This document shows positions 49,959 through 59,733 of a DNA stretch of 64,000 bases, in pieces. Under the pieces are notes generated by a model. The model was given only the letters and a program-made list of their open reading frames with translations, was not told the origin of the DNA and did not search any database. How positions within the stretch are numbered: the first letter of the stretch is position 1; each line of letters starts with the position of its first letter. Source of the stretch: an uncultured Prochlorococcus sp. (GTDB lineage Bacteria > Cyanobacteriota > Cyanobacteriia > PCC-6307 > Cyanobiaceae); assembly GCA_902628235.1 (NCBI GenBank), contig CACOMD010000002.1:1-64000 (forward strand). The letters are read 5' to 3'. The position numbers and the translations under genes were made by a program.

Positions 49959-51437
49959 ATGCAATTCTCAATCTTCAAAAATCAATTAAGTTCTTGGCAA
50001 GGCAGATCACTCATAATTGGATTAAATAAGGACTATATCGATAATCAGTTAGAAACAATTAATTTTATCGTTGATTTAAAACAACTAATAAAAAAGCTTA
50101 ATGACAATAATTTCAAGGGAGAGATTGGTAACTCAATAAGTCTAGAAATTTTAGGCCATAATTTAGATTCTTTAACCATTATTGGTCTTGGTGAAAAAAA
50201 TGGAATGAATACTAATGTTTTAAGGAATTCTCTATCAGAATGTATTAGAAAAGTTATCGATAAGGAAGAAAAAATTGGGATGTTGATGCCTTGGGATGCA
50301 TTAGGAAACAACGCAATTTATGATATTGCTGAAACACTTAGATTATCAACTTATAAGGATAATAGATTTAATAAACATAGAGATGAAAAAATAACTCTTA
50401 AAGAAATTGAATTTTTAAACCTTGAAAATATTGAAAGTATTTCATTCAAAGAAGTTGAAAATATTTGTCAAGGAGTGGAATTTGCTAGAAAGCTTGTAGC
50501 TGCTCCGCCAAATGATTTAACCCCACTTGAAATGTCAAAAAAAGCGATTGAGATAGCAAATGAACACAATCTTGAAATTAAAATTTTAGAAGAGAATGAT
50601 TGTAGAAATCTTGGAATGGGTGCTTATCTTGCAGTAGCAAAGGGTTCTAATTTAAAACCTAAATTTATACATATAACTTATAGACCTGAAAATTCAGTAT
50701 CATTCAAGGTCGCATTAGTGGGGAAAGGTTTAACTTTTGATTCTGGTGGATATAACCTTAAGGTTGGAGCTTCTCAAATAGAAATGATGAAATATGACAT
50801 GGGAGGAAGTGCAGCTGTCTTAGGCGCAGCAAAAGCGATTGGATCTTTGAAGCCAAAAGGTGTTGAAATACATTTTATAGTTGCCGCATGTGAAAATATG
50901 ATTAATGGTTTAGCAATGCATCCTGGAGATGTAATAACAGCATCTAATGGAAAAACTATCGAAGTCAATAATACTGATGCGGAGGGAAGACTTACACTAG
51001 CTGATGCTTTAACTTATGCCTCTAATTTAAAACCCAATACAATAATTGATTTAGCAACTTTAACTGGTGCATGCCTTATCGCATTAGGAAATGATGTTGC
51101 AGGGATGTGGAGTAATAATGATGAATTAGCAAACGAACTATTGGACGCTGCCCTCAACAAGGGAGAAGGGTTATGGCGAATGCCTTTACAAAAGTCATAC
51201 AAAGATGGATTGAAATCTCACATAGCAGATATGAAAAATACTGGACCAAGAGCTGGAGGATCAATAACAGCTGCTTTATTTCTTGAAGAATTTCTTGACA
51301 AAAATATCAATTGGGCTCATATTGATATCGCTGGAACATGTTGGACAGATAAGAATAAAGGATTAAATCCCAGCGGCGCCACAGGTTATGGAGTTAGAAC
51401 ACTAATAGATTGGATCAAAAGTAAGGAAAAAATATAG
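49959..51437 (+). CDS. pepA: Leucyl aminopeptidase (cytosol aminopeptidase)
   Basis: A two-metal aminopeptidase of family M17. The C-terminal catalytic domain shows [27 protein letters not shown] and the signature [14 protein letters not shown] with metal ligands. It has 492 residues, and the N-terminal macro-like domain is divergent, as usual. It starts at ATG 49959 and converges on msrA with 3 bp between stops. Confidence 0.96.
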   Translation: MQFSIFKNQLSSWQGRSLIIGLNKDYIDNQLETINFIVDLKQLIKKLNDNNFKGEIGNSISLEILGHNLDSLTIIGLGEKNGMNTNVLRNSLSECIRKVIDKEEKIGMLMPWDALGNNAIYDIAETLRLSTYKDNRFNKHRDEKITLKEIEFLNLENIESISFKEVENICQGVEFARKLVAAPPNDLTPLEMSKKAIEIANEHNLEIKILEENDCRNLGMGAYLAVAKGSNLKPKFIHITYRPENSVSFKVALVGKGLTFDSGGYNLKVGASQIEMMKYDMGGSAAVLGAAKAIGSLKPKGVEIHFIVAACENMINGLAMHPGDVITASNGKTIEVNNTDAEGRLTLADALTYASNLKPNTIIDLATLTGACLIALGNDVAGMWSNNDELANELLDAALNKGEGLWRMPLQKSYKDGLKSHIADMKNTGPRAGGSITAALFLEEFLDKNINWAHIDIAGTCWTDKNKGLNPSGATGYGVRTLIDWIKSKEKI

Positions 51438-51440
51438 AAC

Positions 51441-52043
51441 TTATTCAGACCACTCACTACCTGATTTAGAATTCTCACCCCATATTTGTTCTAATCTCTT
51501 GTCTCTTCCACAAGAGTACCTATAAAATTTATATTTAAACTCATAATTGTCAGCAAAATTCTGATGGTAATCTTCCGCTATCCAAAATTTATTTTTAGCT
51601 TTAATTTCTACTTTAATTTCTTCAATAGGAACCTTAAGTTCCATAGCTGCAGATCTTAATGCATCATTAGATAGATTTTCTTCAGTAGAATTTTGATAAA
51701 AAATAACTGGTCTATAAGAATCTCCCCTATCACAAAATTGGCCCTTACCATCGAGAGGATCAATATTTCTCAAATAAACTCTCAATAATTGATCTAAAGA
51801 AACTAATGAGGGATCATAATTTACTAATACTACCTCTTGATGACCATTATGATTATCGTAATTAGGATTATTTAAATCTCCGCCTGAATAACCACTTTTA
51901 ACAAAATCTACCCCATCTAAATATTCAAGATCATGCTCTAAGCACCAAAAGCAGCCCCCTGCAAGAATAATTTCATCAGAATGCACTTCAATTGGATTAG
52001 TTATTATTGAAAGGATAATGAATAAAGGCAAAAGATATTTCAT
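51441..52043 (-). CDS. msrA: Exported peptide-methionine (S)-S-oxide reductase
   Basis: Repairs methionine sulfoxide. The active Cys is in GGCFWCLEHDLEYLDGV, with GYSGG and the segment YDPSLVSLDQLLRVYLRNIDP. An N-terminal signal peptide (LLPLFIILSIITNPIEVHS) indicates a periplasmic or lumenal form of 200 residues. It lies 16 bp downstream of lpxB and may be the last gene of the lpx operon, so repair of envelope proteins is a sensible role. Confidence 0.94.
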   Translation of the reverse strand: MKYLLPLFIILSIITNPIEVHSDEIILAGGCFWCLEHDLEYLDGVDFVKSGYSGGDLNNPNYDNHNGHQEVVLVNYDPSLVSLDQLLRVYLRNIDPLDGKGQFCDRGDSYRPVIFYQNSTEENLSNDALRSAAMELKVPIEEIKVEIKAKNKFWIAEDYHQNFADNYEFKYKFYRYSCGRDKRLEQIWGENSKSGSEWSE

Positions 52044-52059
52044 AAATTTATTATAAATA

Positions 52060-53238
52060 CTAAATAATTGAATTTAAGATTTCTTTTGCAGCTCTTTTAG
52101 TGACTCCTTCATCACCTAAATTTTTCTTTAGTAATTTATATCCTTTCTTAATTTTTAACTTATCATTATTTTTTTCTAATAATTTACATGATTTTCTAAA
52201 TACTGAATTGACATTAAACTCTTTCTGCACAAATTCTGGAACTATAAGTCTCTTCGTCAAAAGATTGATGGGAGAAATAAATTTTAATTTAAAATTAAGA
52301 AGTTTTTTAGCAATAAATGCTGTGACTCTACTAACTTTATAACCAACAACTTGAGGAATATCATATAAAGCTAGTTCCATATTTACGGTACCAGATTTGC
52401 AAAGTGCTAATTTTGATAATGAGTATATATAAATTTTAGTTTCCTCTATTTCTGATGTCGATATTACTCTGCCGTTAATATTATTTTTATCTAATGCTTT
52501 TTGAAAAGTTTGATCAAATACTTTTCTACAAGAAGGGATAAATACTACAAGATCAGGATATTTTTTTTGTAATTTTTGAGCAACCTTTATAAAGGTAGGC
52601 AATATATATCTTAGTTCTTGCGGTCTTGAAGCTGGCATTATTAAAAGTATATTTTGATTACTTTTAAGGTCTAAATATTTTCTAGATTCTTTTTTAGTAG
52701 GAAGTTTTTTTGTAAGATCAACCATTGGATGACCAATCCAAGATACTCTTCCACCTCTTTTCCTATAAAAAATTGCTTCTTGTTGAAAAATTGCAAAAAT
52801 CTTATCCGAGAAACTAATAAGATCTGTTGTTGAATTATTACCTACTCTCCAAGCCCATTCTTGTGGTGCTATGTAATAATAAATTGGCATATCGATTTTT
52901 TTTTTCTTTAATTTTCTTCCGATACTAATATTTGGCCCCATGTAGTCAATTAAAATTAAGCAATTAGGAGACTTTGCGATTAGAGCCTTCAGAAATTCTT
53001 TTTGTATTTTCATCATAGGTAGTACTAATGGAACAGCTTCCCAAATCCCAATTGCACTGATAGGAGTAGTATCCTTTATAATTTGTACTCCTGCTTTTCT
53101 CATCTTTTCACCGCCTAAACCATAGATCTCTAAATCAATAGATCGTTTTCTACTCTCATCAAATAATTCTTTAGCCAATAAGCTACCGTGTAAATCACCT
53201 GATACTTCTCCTGTGCTTATAAATATTTTTTTCTTCAT
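52060..53238 (-). CDS. lpxB: Lipid-A-disaccharide synthase
   Basis: Joins UDP-2,3-diacylglucosamine and lipid X in lipid A synthesis. The start KIFISTGEVSGDLHGSLLAKEL, YYIAPQEWAWR and the UDP-binding LALCKSGTVNMELAL are characteristic. It is 392 residues, starts at ATG 53238 and overlaps lpxA by 4 bp. Confidence 0.95.
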   Translation of the reverse strand: MKKKIFISTGEVSGDLHGSLLAKELFDESRKRSIDLEIYGLGGEKMRKAGVQIIKDTTPISAIGIWEAVPLVLPMMKIQKEFLKALIAKSPNCLILIDYMGPNISIGRKLKKKKIDMPIYYYIAPQEWAWRVGNNSTTDLISFSDKIFAIFQQEAIFYRKRGGRVSWIGHPMVDLTKKLPTKKESRKYLDLKSNQNILLIMPASRPQELRYILPTFIKVAQKLQKKYPDLVVFIPSCRKVFDQTFQKALDKNNINGRVISTSEIEETKIYIYSLSKLALCKSGTVNMELALYDIPQVVGYKVSRVTAFIAKKLLNFKLKFISPINLLTKRLIVPEFVQKEFNVNSVFRKSCKLLEKNNDKLKIKKGYKLLKKNLGDEGVTKRAAKEILNSII

Positions 53239-54077
53239 AAGTTAGCTATTGGCATTGGACCTCTTCTATTATTTAGTATCGAATCTTTTACAAATTGGCA
53301 TAATCTTTCTGATGAAAAGTCAAGTTCTTGACTCATTGCAACCTCAACTGCTTCTGAAATTACATAATCAGACTTAAAGAGCAAAAGCCATGTTTTTAAA
53401 AGTAATTTAAAATCAAGGTTGTTTTTTTCAATTAATCCACTTCTTTTAATCCCAACTTTATTTAATCCTCTTAGTCTACCTGGACTACCTTCAGCGAGGC
53501 AGAAAGGGGGTACATCTCTTACCACTCTAGTCATTCCTCCAATCATTGATAGATACCCAATTTGGACAAACTGATGTATACCTAAACAACCTCCAATAAC
53601 TGCACAATCTTCAATTATTACATGACCTGCCACTTGGACGCTGTTCGATAAAATAACATTATTACCTACTTCACAGTTATGTCCTATATGGGAGTAAGCC
53701 ATCATCAAATTATTATTTCCAATAATAGTTTTTTCTCCCTCATCTGTAGCTTTGTTAATGGTTACACATTCTCTAAAAGTATTATTATCTCCAATAATGA
53801 GTTCTGTATTGGCACCTTTATATTTTAAATCTTGAGGTTCAAGGCCCAAAAAAACATTGGGGAAAATTTTATTATTTTTACCTAAAATCGTCTTCCCATC
53901 AACTATAGAATTCGGTCCAACTGAGGTACCAGATCCAATAATAACTTCAGGACCTATAATTGCTCCTTGACCAACAATGACACCATCATGCAATTGAGCA
54001 TTTGGATGAATAGAAGCACTAGGATGAATTTCCAAATTATTTGATTTTGAATTTTCAATTTTTTTGATATTATCCAT
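53235..54077 (-). CDS. lpxA: UDP-N-acetylglucosamine acyltransferase
   Basis: First acylation step of lipid A. A left-handed beta-helix is evident from hexapeptide repeats (IHPSASIHPNAQLHDGVIVG, and so on). The catalytic His lies in the MMAYSHIGHNCEVG region. The C-terminal helical domain is present (280 residues). It is 3 bp after fabZ and overlaps lpxB. Confidence 0.96.
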   Translation of the reverse strand: MDNIKKIENSKSNNLEIHPSASIHPNAQLHDGVIVGQGAIIGPEVIIGSGTSVGPNSIVDGKTILGKNNKIFPNVFLGLEPQDLKYKGANTELIIGDNNTFRECVTINKATDEGEKTIIGNNNLMMAYSHIGHNCEVGNNVILSNSVQVAGHVIIEDCAVIGGCLGIHQFVQIGYLSMIGGMTRVVRDVPPFCLAEGSPGRLRGLNKVGIKRSGLIEKNNLDFKLLLKTWLLLFKSDYVISEAVEVAMSQELDFSSERLCQFVKDSILNNRRGPMPIANL

Positions 54078-54080
54078 CTT

Positions 54081-54539
54081 TTAATCAACCAAAGAGAACA
54101 TTAATTCACCGGAACAAACTAATTGCCCTTCAACTTGTACTTCTCCTTTAATTTTTCCAAATCTTTTTCTTTTTAAACTAACTAATTCACAAGATATTAA
54201 TAATTGATCTCCTGGGAAAACAGGTTTGCGGAATTTAACATTATTAATCCCTGCAAATACAAATAGTCCCTTTGGTAATGCAGGCATTTTGGCAACAATC
54301 AAACCACCAACTTGTGCCATCGACTCAACTATTAATACACCCGGCATCAATGGTCTATCTGGGAAATGTCCTTGAAACTGTGGTTCATTAATAGTAATAT
54401 TTTTTACCGCAACTGCCTTTTCTCCTGGAATGTATTTAATTACTTTATCTACTAATGCGAAAGGATATCGATGAGGCAAAAGACCTAGAATCTCTTGGGT
54501 AGTTATTTGCTCTCCATTAGTAAGCTTTTGATTTTCCAA
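54081..54539 (-). CDS. fabZ: 3-hydroxyacyl-ACP dehydratase
   Basis: Dehydrates 3-hydroxyacyl-ACP in fatty acid elongation and competes with LpxA for the same substrate. The hot-dog fold shows [14 protein letters not shown] (catalytic His) and [20 protein letters not shown] (catalytic Glu). It is 152 residues. Its place between lpxC and lpxA balances fatty acid and lipid A supply. Confidence 0.97.
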   Translation of the reverse strand: MENQKLTNGEQITTQEILGLLPHRYPFALVDKVIKYIPGEKAVAVKNITINEPQFQGHFPDRPLMPGVLIVESMAQVGGLIVAKMPALPKGLFVFAGINNVKFRKPVFPGDQLLISCELVSLKRKRFGKIKGEVQVEGQLVCSGELMFSLVD

Positions 54540-54551
54540 AATTTAAAAAAA

Positions 54552-55388
54552 TTAACTTTTAAGGTATGACGCTAATAAAGCATTCAAAGAATGGGAGCCC
54601 TTATAGACCATTATTTGCGCCTTAGGTAACCCTACCAAAGCGAGGTCCCCTATCAAGTCTAAAATCTTGTGTCTTATCGGTTCATTAGCAAATCTTAATG
54701 GAGGATTAACCCATTTATCCCCATCACAAACAAGTGCATTCTCTAAATTACCACCTTTAATTAACCCAAGTTCATTTAGTTCTTCAAATTGATCTTTAAA
54801 TCCAAAAGTTCTTGCTGGAGCAATCAAATCTACATAAGCTTTTGGGTTTAATTCGATTTTAAAGGTCTGTATTCCAATGGCTTCATATTTAAAATCAATA
54901 GTTGAAATTATAGTTATTTGCTTCGCTGGTATAACAGAAATTACTGAATCATTTTGATTTAAAATTTTAGACTTATTAATTTCTTTCATGAAATTTGATG
55001 GTTTAGCCACTTTTTTTATTCCAACTTCTTCAAAAGCTTCAACCCATTGAATCGCTGAGCCATCTAAAAGAGGAATCTCTTTACCATCGACTTCTATATG
55101 AATATAGTTAATACCGCATCCTGCGAAAGAAGATAAAAGATGTTCAATAGTATATAAATTTCTCTTACCCAACTTAACAGCTGTACAAAGCATTGTATTT
55201 CCAATTAAGCTTTGATCTAATCGATAAATTTTATTTGGATTATCAGAAAAAGATACATAATAACCCTCATGATCATATGATTTAATTGTAATTTTAGTTT
55301 TTTCTCCACTATGAAGGCCTATCCCATCTCTAGTTATTGAACCAGAAATAGTAAAGCAATCATCATAGTGAGAAGGCCAAGGGAACAC
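54552..55388 (-). CDS. lpxC: UDP-3-O-acyl-N-acetylglucosamine deacetylase
   Basis: The zinc deacetylase that commits to lipid A synthesis. Motifs are GIGLHSGEKTKITI, TIEHLLSSFAGCGI, VDGKEIPLLDGSA and RHKILDLIGDLALVG with zinc-binding His/Asp. It is 278 residues, slightly shorter than the E. coli enzyme. The stop and start meet the bamA gene directly, giving a tight operon. Confidence 0.96.
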   Translation of the reverse strand: MFPWPSHYDDCFTISGSITRDGIGLHSGEKTKITIKSYDHEGYYVSFSDNPNKIYRLDQSLIGNTMLCTAVKLGKRNLYTIEHLLSSFAGCGINYIHIEVDGKEIPLLDGSAIQWVEAFEEVGIKKVAKPSNFMKEINKSKILNQNDSVISVIPAKQITIISTIDFKYEAIGIQTFKIELNPKAYVDLIAPARTFGFKDQFEELNELGLIKGGNLENALVCDGDKWVNPPLRFANEPIRHKILDLIGDLALVGLPKAQIMVYKGSHSLNALLASYLKS

Positions 55389-57503
55389 TTAAAATTTCCA
55401 ACCGACGCCAAGTGTATATCTTGTATTACCGCTTAGATCTTGTGATGCAATATCTAATCTTAAAGGTCCAAGAGGAGTCTTGATTCCAATACCTCCACCT
55501 AGAGAAAAACCAGATCCTACTTTATTAAGTAGTTTCCCGGGTTTGCCAGGAACATCTTTTTGAGTTCCCAAATCAGTACCTGCGTCTACAAATAAGGAAC
55601 CGGAGATCATCCTCCATATTGGGACTCGATATTCTGCAGATAATTCTACAAAACTTTTGCTAACTGATAATTCGCAAGAACCCCAGCCTCTTACGGAAGA
55701 AGACCCACCCATACAAAATGCTTCATAAGGAGGTAATTCTCCTAAAACAGTGCCTGTTTTGAATTGAAATCCAATAGTTTGAAAACACTCATTATTAGCA
55801 GAAACGTCAGATTTACATTCCTTAGTAAAATTAATCAACCTAACTGGAATAAACCACGAATAAGCTGCTCTTAATCTGTTAAAAGTAGGGGCATTATCTC
55901 CTAAGGGAAAAAATTGTTCAGTACCAAATCTTAATAAGCTTCCAGAGCTAGGGTTAACATTATTATTTAATTTGTTATAAACTCCTCCGGCGGCGACGCT
56001 TATTAAGGTATTTTCAGAAGGGCAACTACCATCCTTAGGAGAATATCCAATGCAAATAATTTCACTTATATTTGCAGTGATTGGATTTTTAGTCGCGTAC
56101 GGTTTTTTATTGCCATTACTATCAATCATACTTACTTTTTTAAAATTCATACCAGTTGAGATTCTCCAAGGAGTTTCTCTAAAAGGATCTCCACCATTTA
56201 AAGGCCTTAAAAATGTAAATCCTCCTCCGACGTTTTCCAAAACGATTGAAGAGAAGGAATCTGTAATATTACTATCTTTATCATTTACCGCAAACAATCT
56301 ACCATTACTATTACTTCGAAATTCCTGAGGATAATCCCTACTTAAAAATACATTTGTTTTAAAAGAAGTTCTATGTTTATCTCCTTTAATCCAAGGATCA
56401 TATAAGGAGAAATTATAAGTAGTCGAAAAGTTACCAAAGTTCAGATTTAAATCAGTACTCCAGGCTCTGCCAAAAGTATTACTTTCTTTAAATCCAAGTT
56501 GGGCAAAAATACCTGCTGAATTACTATAACCAACACCTCCTGTTAGTGATCCTGTCCTTTGTTCACTAATATCTAGAGCTATTATTACTTTTTTATTATT
56601 TTGGTCATCTGGTTTTAAGGATACCTTGATATCATTAAATAAAGATGTTGCATAAAGTCTTTTTATATCATTTTCTAATATTTTTCTGTTAAAAACAACA
56701 CCTGAATTTGTTTTCAGTTCTCGCCTAATAACCCATTCTTTTGTCTTACCTTTTCTAACTTTTTCATCTATACCAATAAATCTTATTTGAATTTTAGAGA
56801 CAATTCCCTCATCAACATTTAATTGAATAGAACCATTATCAGAAATTCTTTCAGGACCAGCAACTCTGGCAAGAGAATACCCTTGGTCCACATACCATTT
56901 TTTTATCAAACTAATCCCATCTTGAAGTTCATTTAAATTTAATGTTGAACCATAATATTTATCAAAAATCCCATTTACATATTTTTGAGTAACAATTGAA
57001 TTACTTGGTTGAATTGAGATTTGTTTAAGGATTGGATTAGGCACAATTTGTACAATTAACTTAACTCCTAGGGCACCATCCTCTGCTTTGAACTTAACTC
57101 CAGAAAACCATCCACTTGCATATATAGAATCTAAGTCTTGTTTTAATATTTCATTATTCACAATACTTCCTGGTTTTATACTCATTGAGTCATAAGCTGC
57201 TAACTCTAATTTTCTGCCCTCAGGATGATCTTCCCATCCTTTAATAATAATTTCCGAAATCAGTACGTTTGCATCTGAGTCTGAATTAACTTCTTCTGAA
57301 TTATCAACTACATAAGTCTCTAAAAAGTGTTCTCGAGAAAAATCGCTTGAAAGATTTTCAAATACGGAATTTTTTTTATTTATCAATGATTCATTTTTCG
57401 ACAAATATCGCGAATACGCATCATTATTACTTACGCCTAAAAGTATTGAAAAAATTCCAAAACTAGTTAATATTTTTCTTATTTTTAATTGATGATTATT
57501 CAT
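55389..57503 (-). CDS. bamA: Outer-membrane assembly protein BamA/Omp85
   Basis: Inserts beta-barrels in the outer membrane; the cyanobacterial relative of plastid Toc75. It has an N-terminal signal segment, about three POTRA domains (VLISEIIIKGWEDHPEG, NPILKQISIQPSN, RIRFIGIDEK-like) and a C-terminal barrel with the conserved GSSSVRGW loop and the terminal strand RYTLGVGWKF. It has 704 residues. It heads the bamA-lpxC-fabZ-lpxA-lpxB operon. Confidence 0.94.
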   Translation of the reverse strand: MNNHQLKIRKILTSFGIFSILLGVSNNDAYSRYLSKNESLINKKNSVFENLSSDFSREHFLETYVVDNSEEVNSDSDANVLISEIIIKGWEDHPEGRKLELAAYDSMSIKPGSIVNNEILKQDLDSIYASGWFSGVKFKAEDGALGVKLIVQIVPNPILKQISIQPSNSIVTQKYVNGIFDKYYGSTLNLNELQDGISLIKKWYVDQGYSLARVAGPERISDNGSIQLNVDEGIVSKIQIRFIGIDEKVRKGKTKEWVIRRELKTNSGVVFNRKILENDIKRLYATSLFNDIKVSLKPDDQNNKKVIIALDISEQRTGSLTGGVGYSNSAGIFAQLGFKESNTFGRAWSTDLNLNFGNFSTTYNFSLYDPWIKGDKHRTSFKTNVFLSRDYPQEFRSNSNGRLFAVNDKDSNITDSFSSIVLENVGGGFTFLRPLNGGDPFRETPWRISTGMNFKKVSMIDSNGNKKPYATKNPITANISEIICIGYSPKDGSCPSENTLISVAAGGVYNKLNNNVNPSSGSLLRFGTEQFFPLGDNAPTFNRLRAAYSWFIPVRLINFTKECKSDVSANNECFQTIGFQFKTGTVLGELPPYEAFCMGGSSSVRGWGSCELSVSKSFVELSAEYRVPIWRMISGSLFVDAGTDLGTQKDVPGKPGKLLNKVGSGFSLGGGIGIKTPLGPLRLDIASQDLSGNTRYTLGVGWKF

Positions 57504-57529
57504 GGGTGATAATGAAAAAAAATTTGATT

Positions 57530-58270
57530 TTAAGTGGAACTAATAAAAATTTTTATTCGATTACTAATTTCACTGTACGCCTCAATTAAGTCTCCTAGAT
57601 CATGCCTGAAACGATCTTTATCTAGACTTTCAATTTTACCATTATTTGCTTTCATATCCCACAATCTGCAATTATCAGGGCTAAACTCATCTGCCAAAAC
57701 TACTTGCCCATTTTGGTTTCGACCATACTCTACTTTGAAATCAACTAAATTTATCTGAATATTTGAAAAGAATACCATTAATATTGAGTTAATTTTCTTT
57801 GTTAATTCTTTTATAAAAAGTAATTCTTCTTGACTTATTATGTCCATCAAAATAATCCTATCTATAGTTAAAAGAGGATCATTTAAATTATCATCCTTAT
57901 AATAAAAATCAATTAACGGTTCTTTAAGTACAGTCCCAGGCTCTATATTTGTCTGATTACATATTGAACCATAAGCAGTATTTCTTACAACAACTTCTAA
58001 TGGTATTATCTTAACTTTTTGAGCTATAAAAGAAGATTTAGAATTTGATCTTATGTAATGAGTTGGAATATTTTGATTTATCAGATATTTAAAAATAGTT
58101 TCACTTATGAAACAGTTTAATTCTCCTTTACCTTCAAATGTTGATTTTTTTGCGGCATTAAAGGCTGTGGCGTCATCTTTAAATTGAACAATTACCTCTT
58201 CAGGATTTTTATTTGCAAAAATTTTCTTTGCTTTCCCTTCATAAATTAATTTTTTGTTATCTATGTTCAT
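57530..58270 (-). CDS. purC: Phosphoribosylaminoimidazole-succinocarboxamide synthase (SAICAR synthetase)
   Basis: Adds aspartate to CAIR in purine synthesis. The start YEGKAKKIFANKNPEEVIVQFKDD, VVRNTAYGS and DFKVEYGR, and the aspartate-binding region LADEFSPDNCRLWD are all present. It is 246 residues and starts at ATG 58270, divergent from purD, with a palindrome in the space between. Confidence 0.97.
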   Translation of the reverse strand: MNIDNKKLIYEGKAKKIFANKNPEEVIVQFKDDATAFNAAKKSTFEGKGELNCFISETIFKYLINQNIPTHYIRSNSKSSFIAQKVKIIPLEVVVRNTAYGSICNQTNIEPGTVLKEPLIDFYYKDDNLNDPLLTIDRIILMDIISQEELLFIKELTKKINSILMVFFSNIQINLVDFKVEYGRNQNGQVVLADEFSPDNCRLWDMKANNGKIESLDKDRFRHDLGDLIEAYSEISNRIKIFISST

Positions 58271-58303
58271 AAGAATTGATTTTCAATAGAAAAAAATACA
58301 ATA

Positions 58304-58322
58304 TAATTACTTTAAGTAATTA
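58304..58322. promoter_or_regulatory. 19-nt palindrome between divergent purC and purD
   Basis: TAATTACTT, a central T, and AAGTAATTA form a perfect inverted repeat between the start codons of purC and purD. The position in a shared promoter region of two purine genes makes an operator plausible, but AT-rich palindromes are common here. Confidence 0.4.
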
Positions 58323-58413
58323 ATACATTAAGTAAGAAATTACCAGTTTCACTTTAACTGATTAATCAGCAAAATAAATAACTATTTTGAATAATCAACG
58401 GACACTAAATCTA

Positions 58414-59733
58414 ATGAAAAAAAAAGTTTATGAAAAATTGGAAAATATAGTAATTATCGGGAGTGGTGGAAGAGAAAATTCTTTAGCATGGGCAATACAA
58501 AAGAATAAACTAGTCCAAAAAATTTACTTAATTCCTGGAAATGGAGGTTCTGAGAAAATTAAAAAATGTCAAAATCTTACTCTTGATTATGAAAACAAAA
58601 ATTTATTGATTAAAACTTTAAATTTACTCGAAATTGATTTAATAATAATTGGACCAGAAATTCCTCTTGCAAAAGGTCTTGGAAATTTTCTCAGAAGTAA
58701 AAATTTTGAAGTTTTTGGACCTAATTCAGATGGAGCAAAATTAGAATCAAGTAAATCATGGGCTAAAAGTTTCATGATTGACGCTAATATTCCTACTGCA
58801 AAATTTTGGAAGGTATCTTCAGTAGAAGAATCTAAGCAGATAATTTCAACTGCACCATTTCCTCTGGTCGTTAAGGCAGACGGATTAGCTTCTGGTAAAG
58901 GGGTTTTTATTCCAGAAACAAAAGAAGATACTCACAAAATTGCAAAAGAAATTATCAATGGAAAGTTTGGGGAAGCTGGAAAAATAGTTCTGCTCGAAGA
59001 AAAAATAGAAGGCCCAGAGATATCAATTTTTGCTCTTTGTGATGGTAAGAAATATATCCTTTTACCATCAGCTCAAGATCATAAAAGAATTGAAGAAAAT
59101 GATAAAGGATTAAATACAGGAGGGATGGGAGCATATTCACCAACTCCTATTTTAACTAAGTCAGAAATTTCAATGATTTGTAAAGACATAATTGAACCAA
59201 CTATAGATGAGTTAATTAAAAGAAATATTGAATATAAGGGTGTGTTGTATTTCGGATTAATGATCACGAAATCCGGACCAAAAGTAATAGAATATAATTG
59301 CAGGTTTGGTGACCCTGAGTGTCAAACGATTATGCCTTTAATGGACACTAATTTTGTAAACATTCTTTATAAATGTGCAAAAGGTAAACTTAACGGCGAC
59401 GAAGAAGTACTAGGTTCTTCTAAAGTCAGTGGATGTGTAATAGCTGCATCTAAAGGTTATCCAGAGAATTATGATATTGGTTTTCCGATAACTTTCAACT
59501 GCGAAGAATCTAAAGACGTTCAAATCTTTCATTCAGGGACATCAAAAGATAAGGAAGGTAAAATTATCACTGGTGGGGGTAGGGTTTTGAGTATTGTATG
59601 TCAAGGTGAAGATTTTGATAATGCCTTTGATATGGCGTATAAAGTCCTAAAAAATATTAATTTTGCTGGGATTTACTACAGGAAAGATATTGGACATCAA
59701 GTAAGAAAAAATTATTCCTATAATGATACTTAA
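58414..59733 (+). CDS. purD: Phosphoribosylamine--glycine ligase
   Basis: An ATP-grasp ligase of purine synthesis. IIGSGGRENSLAWAI opens the protein; the ATP site includes LVVKADGLASGKGV, and the signature KVIEYNCRFGDPECQ is clear. I use ATG 58414 (439 aa); an in-frame TTG nine codons earlier is possible. The stop overlaps the nblS start by 1 bp. Confidence 0.95.
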   Translation: MKKKVYEKLENIVIIGSGGRENSLAWAIQKNKLVQKIYLIPGNGGSEKIKKCQNLTLDYENKNLLIKTLNLLEIDLIIIGPEIPLAKGLGNFLRSKNFEVFGPNSDGAKLESSKSWAKSFMIDANIPTAKFWKVSSVEESKQIISTAPFPLVVKADGLASGKGVFIPETKEDTHKIAKEIINGKFGEAGKIVLLEEKIEGPEISIFALCDGKKYILLPSAQDHKRIEENDKGLNTGGMGAYSPTPILTKSEISMICKDIIEPTIDELIKRNIEYKGVLYFGLMITKSGPKVIEYNCRFGDPECQTIMPLMDTNFVNILYKCAKGKLNGDEEVLGSSKVSGCVIAASKGYPENYDIGFPITFNCEESKDVQIFHSGTSKDKEGKIITGGGRVLSIVCQGEDFDNAFDMAYKVLKNINFAGIYYRKDIGHQVRKNYSYNDT

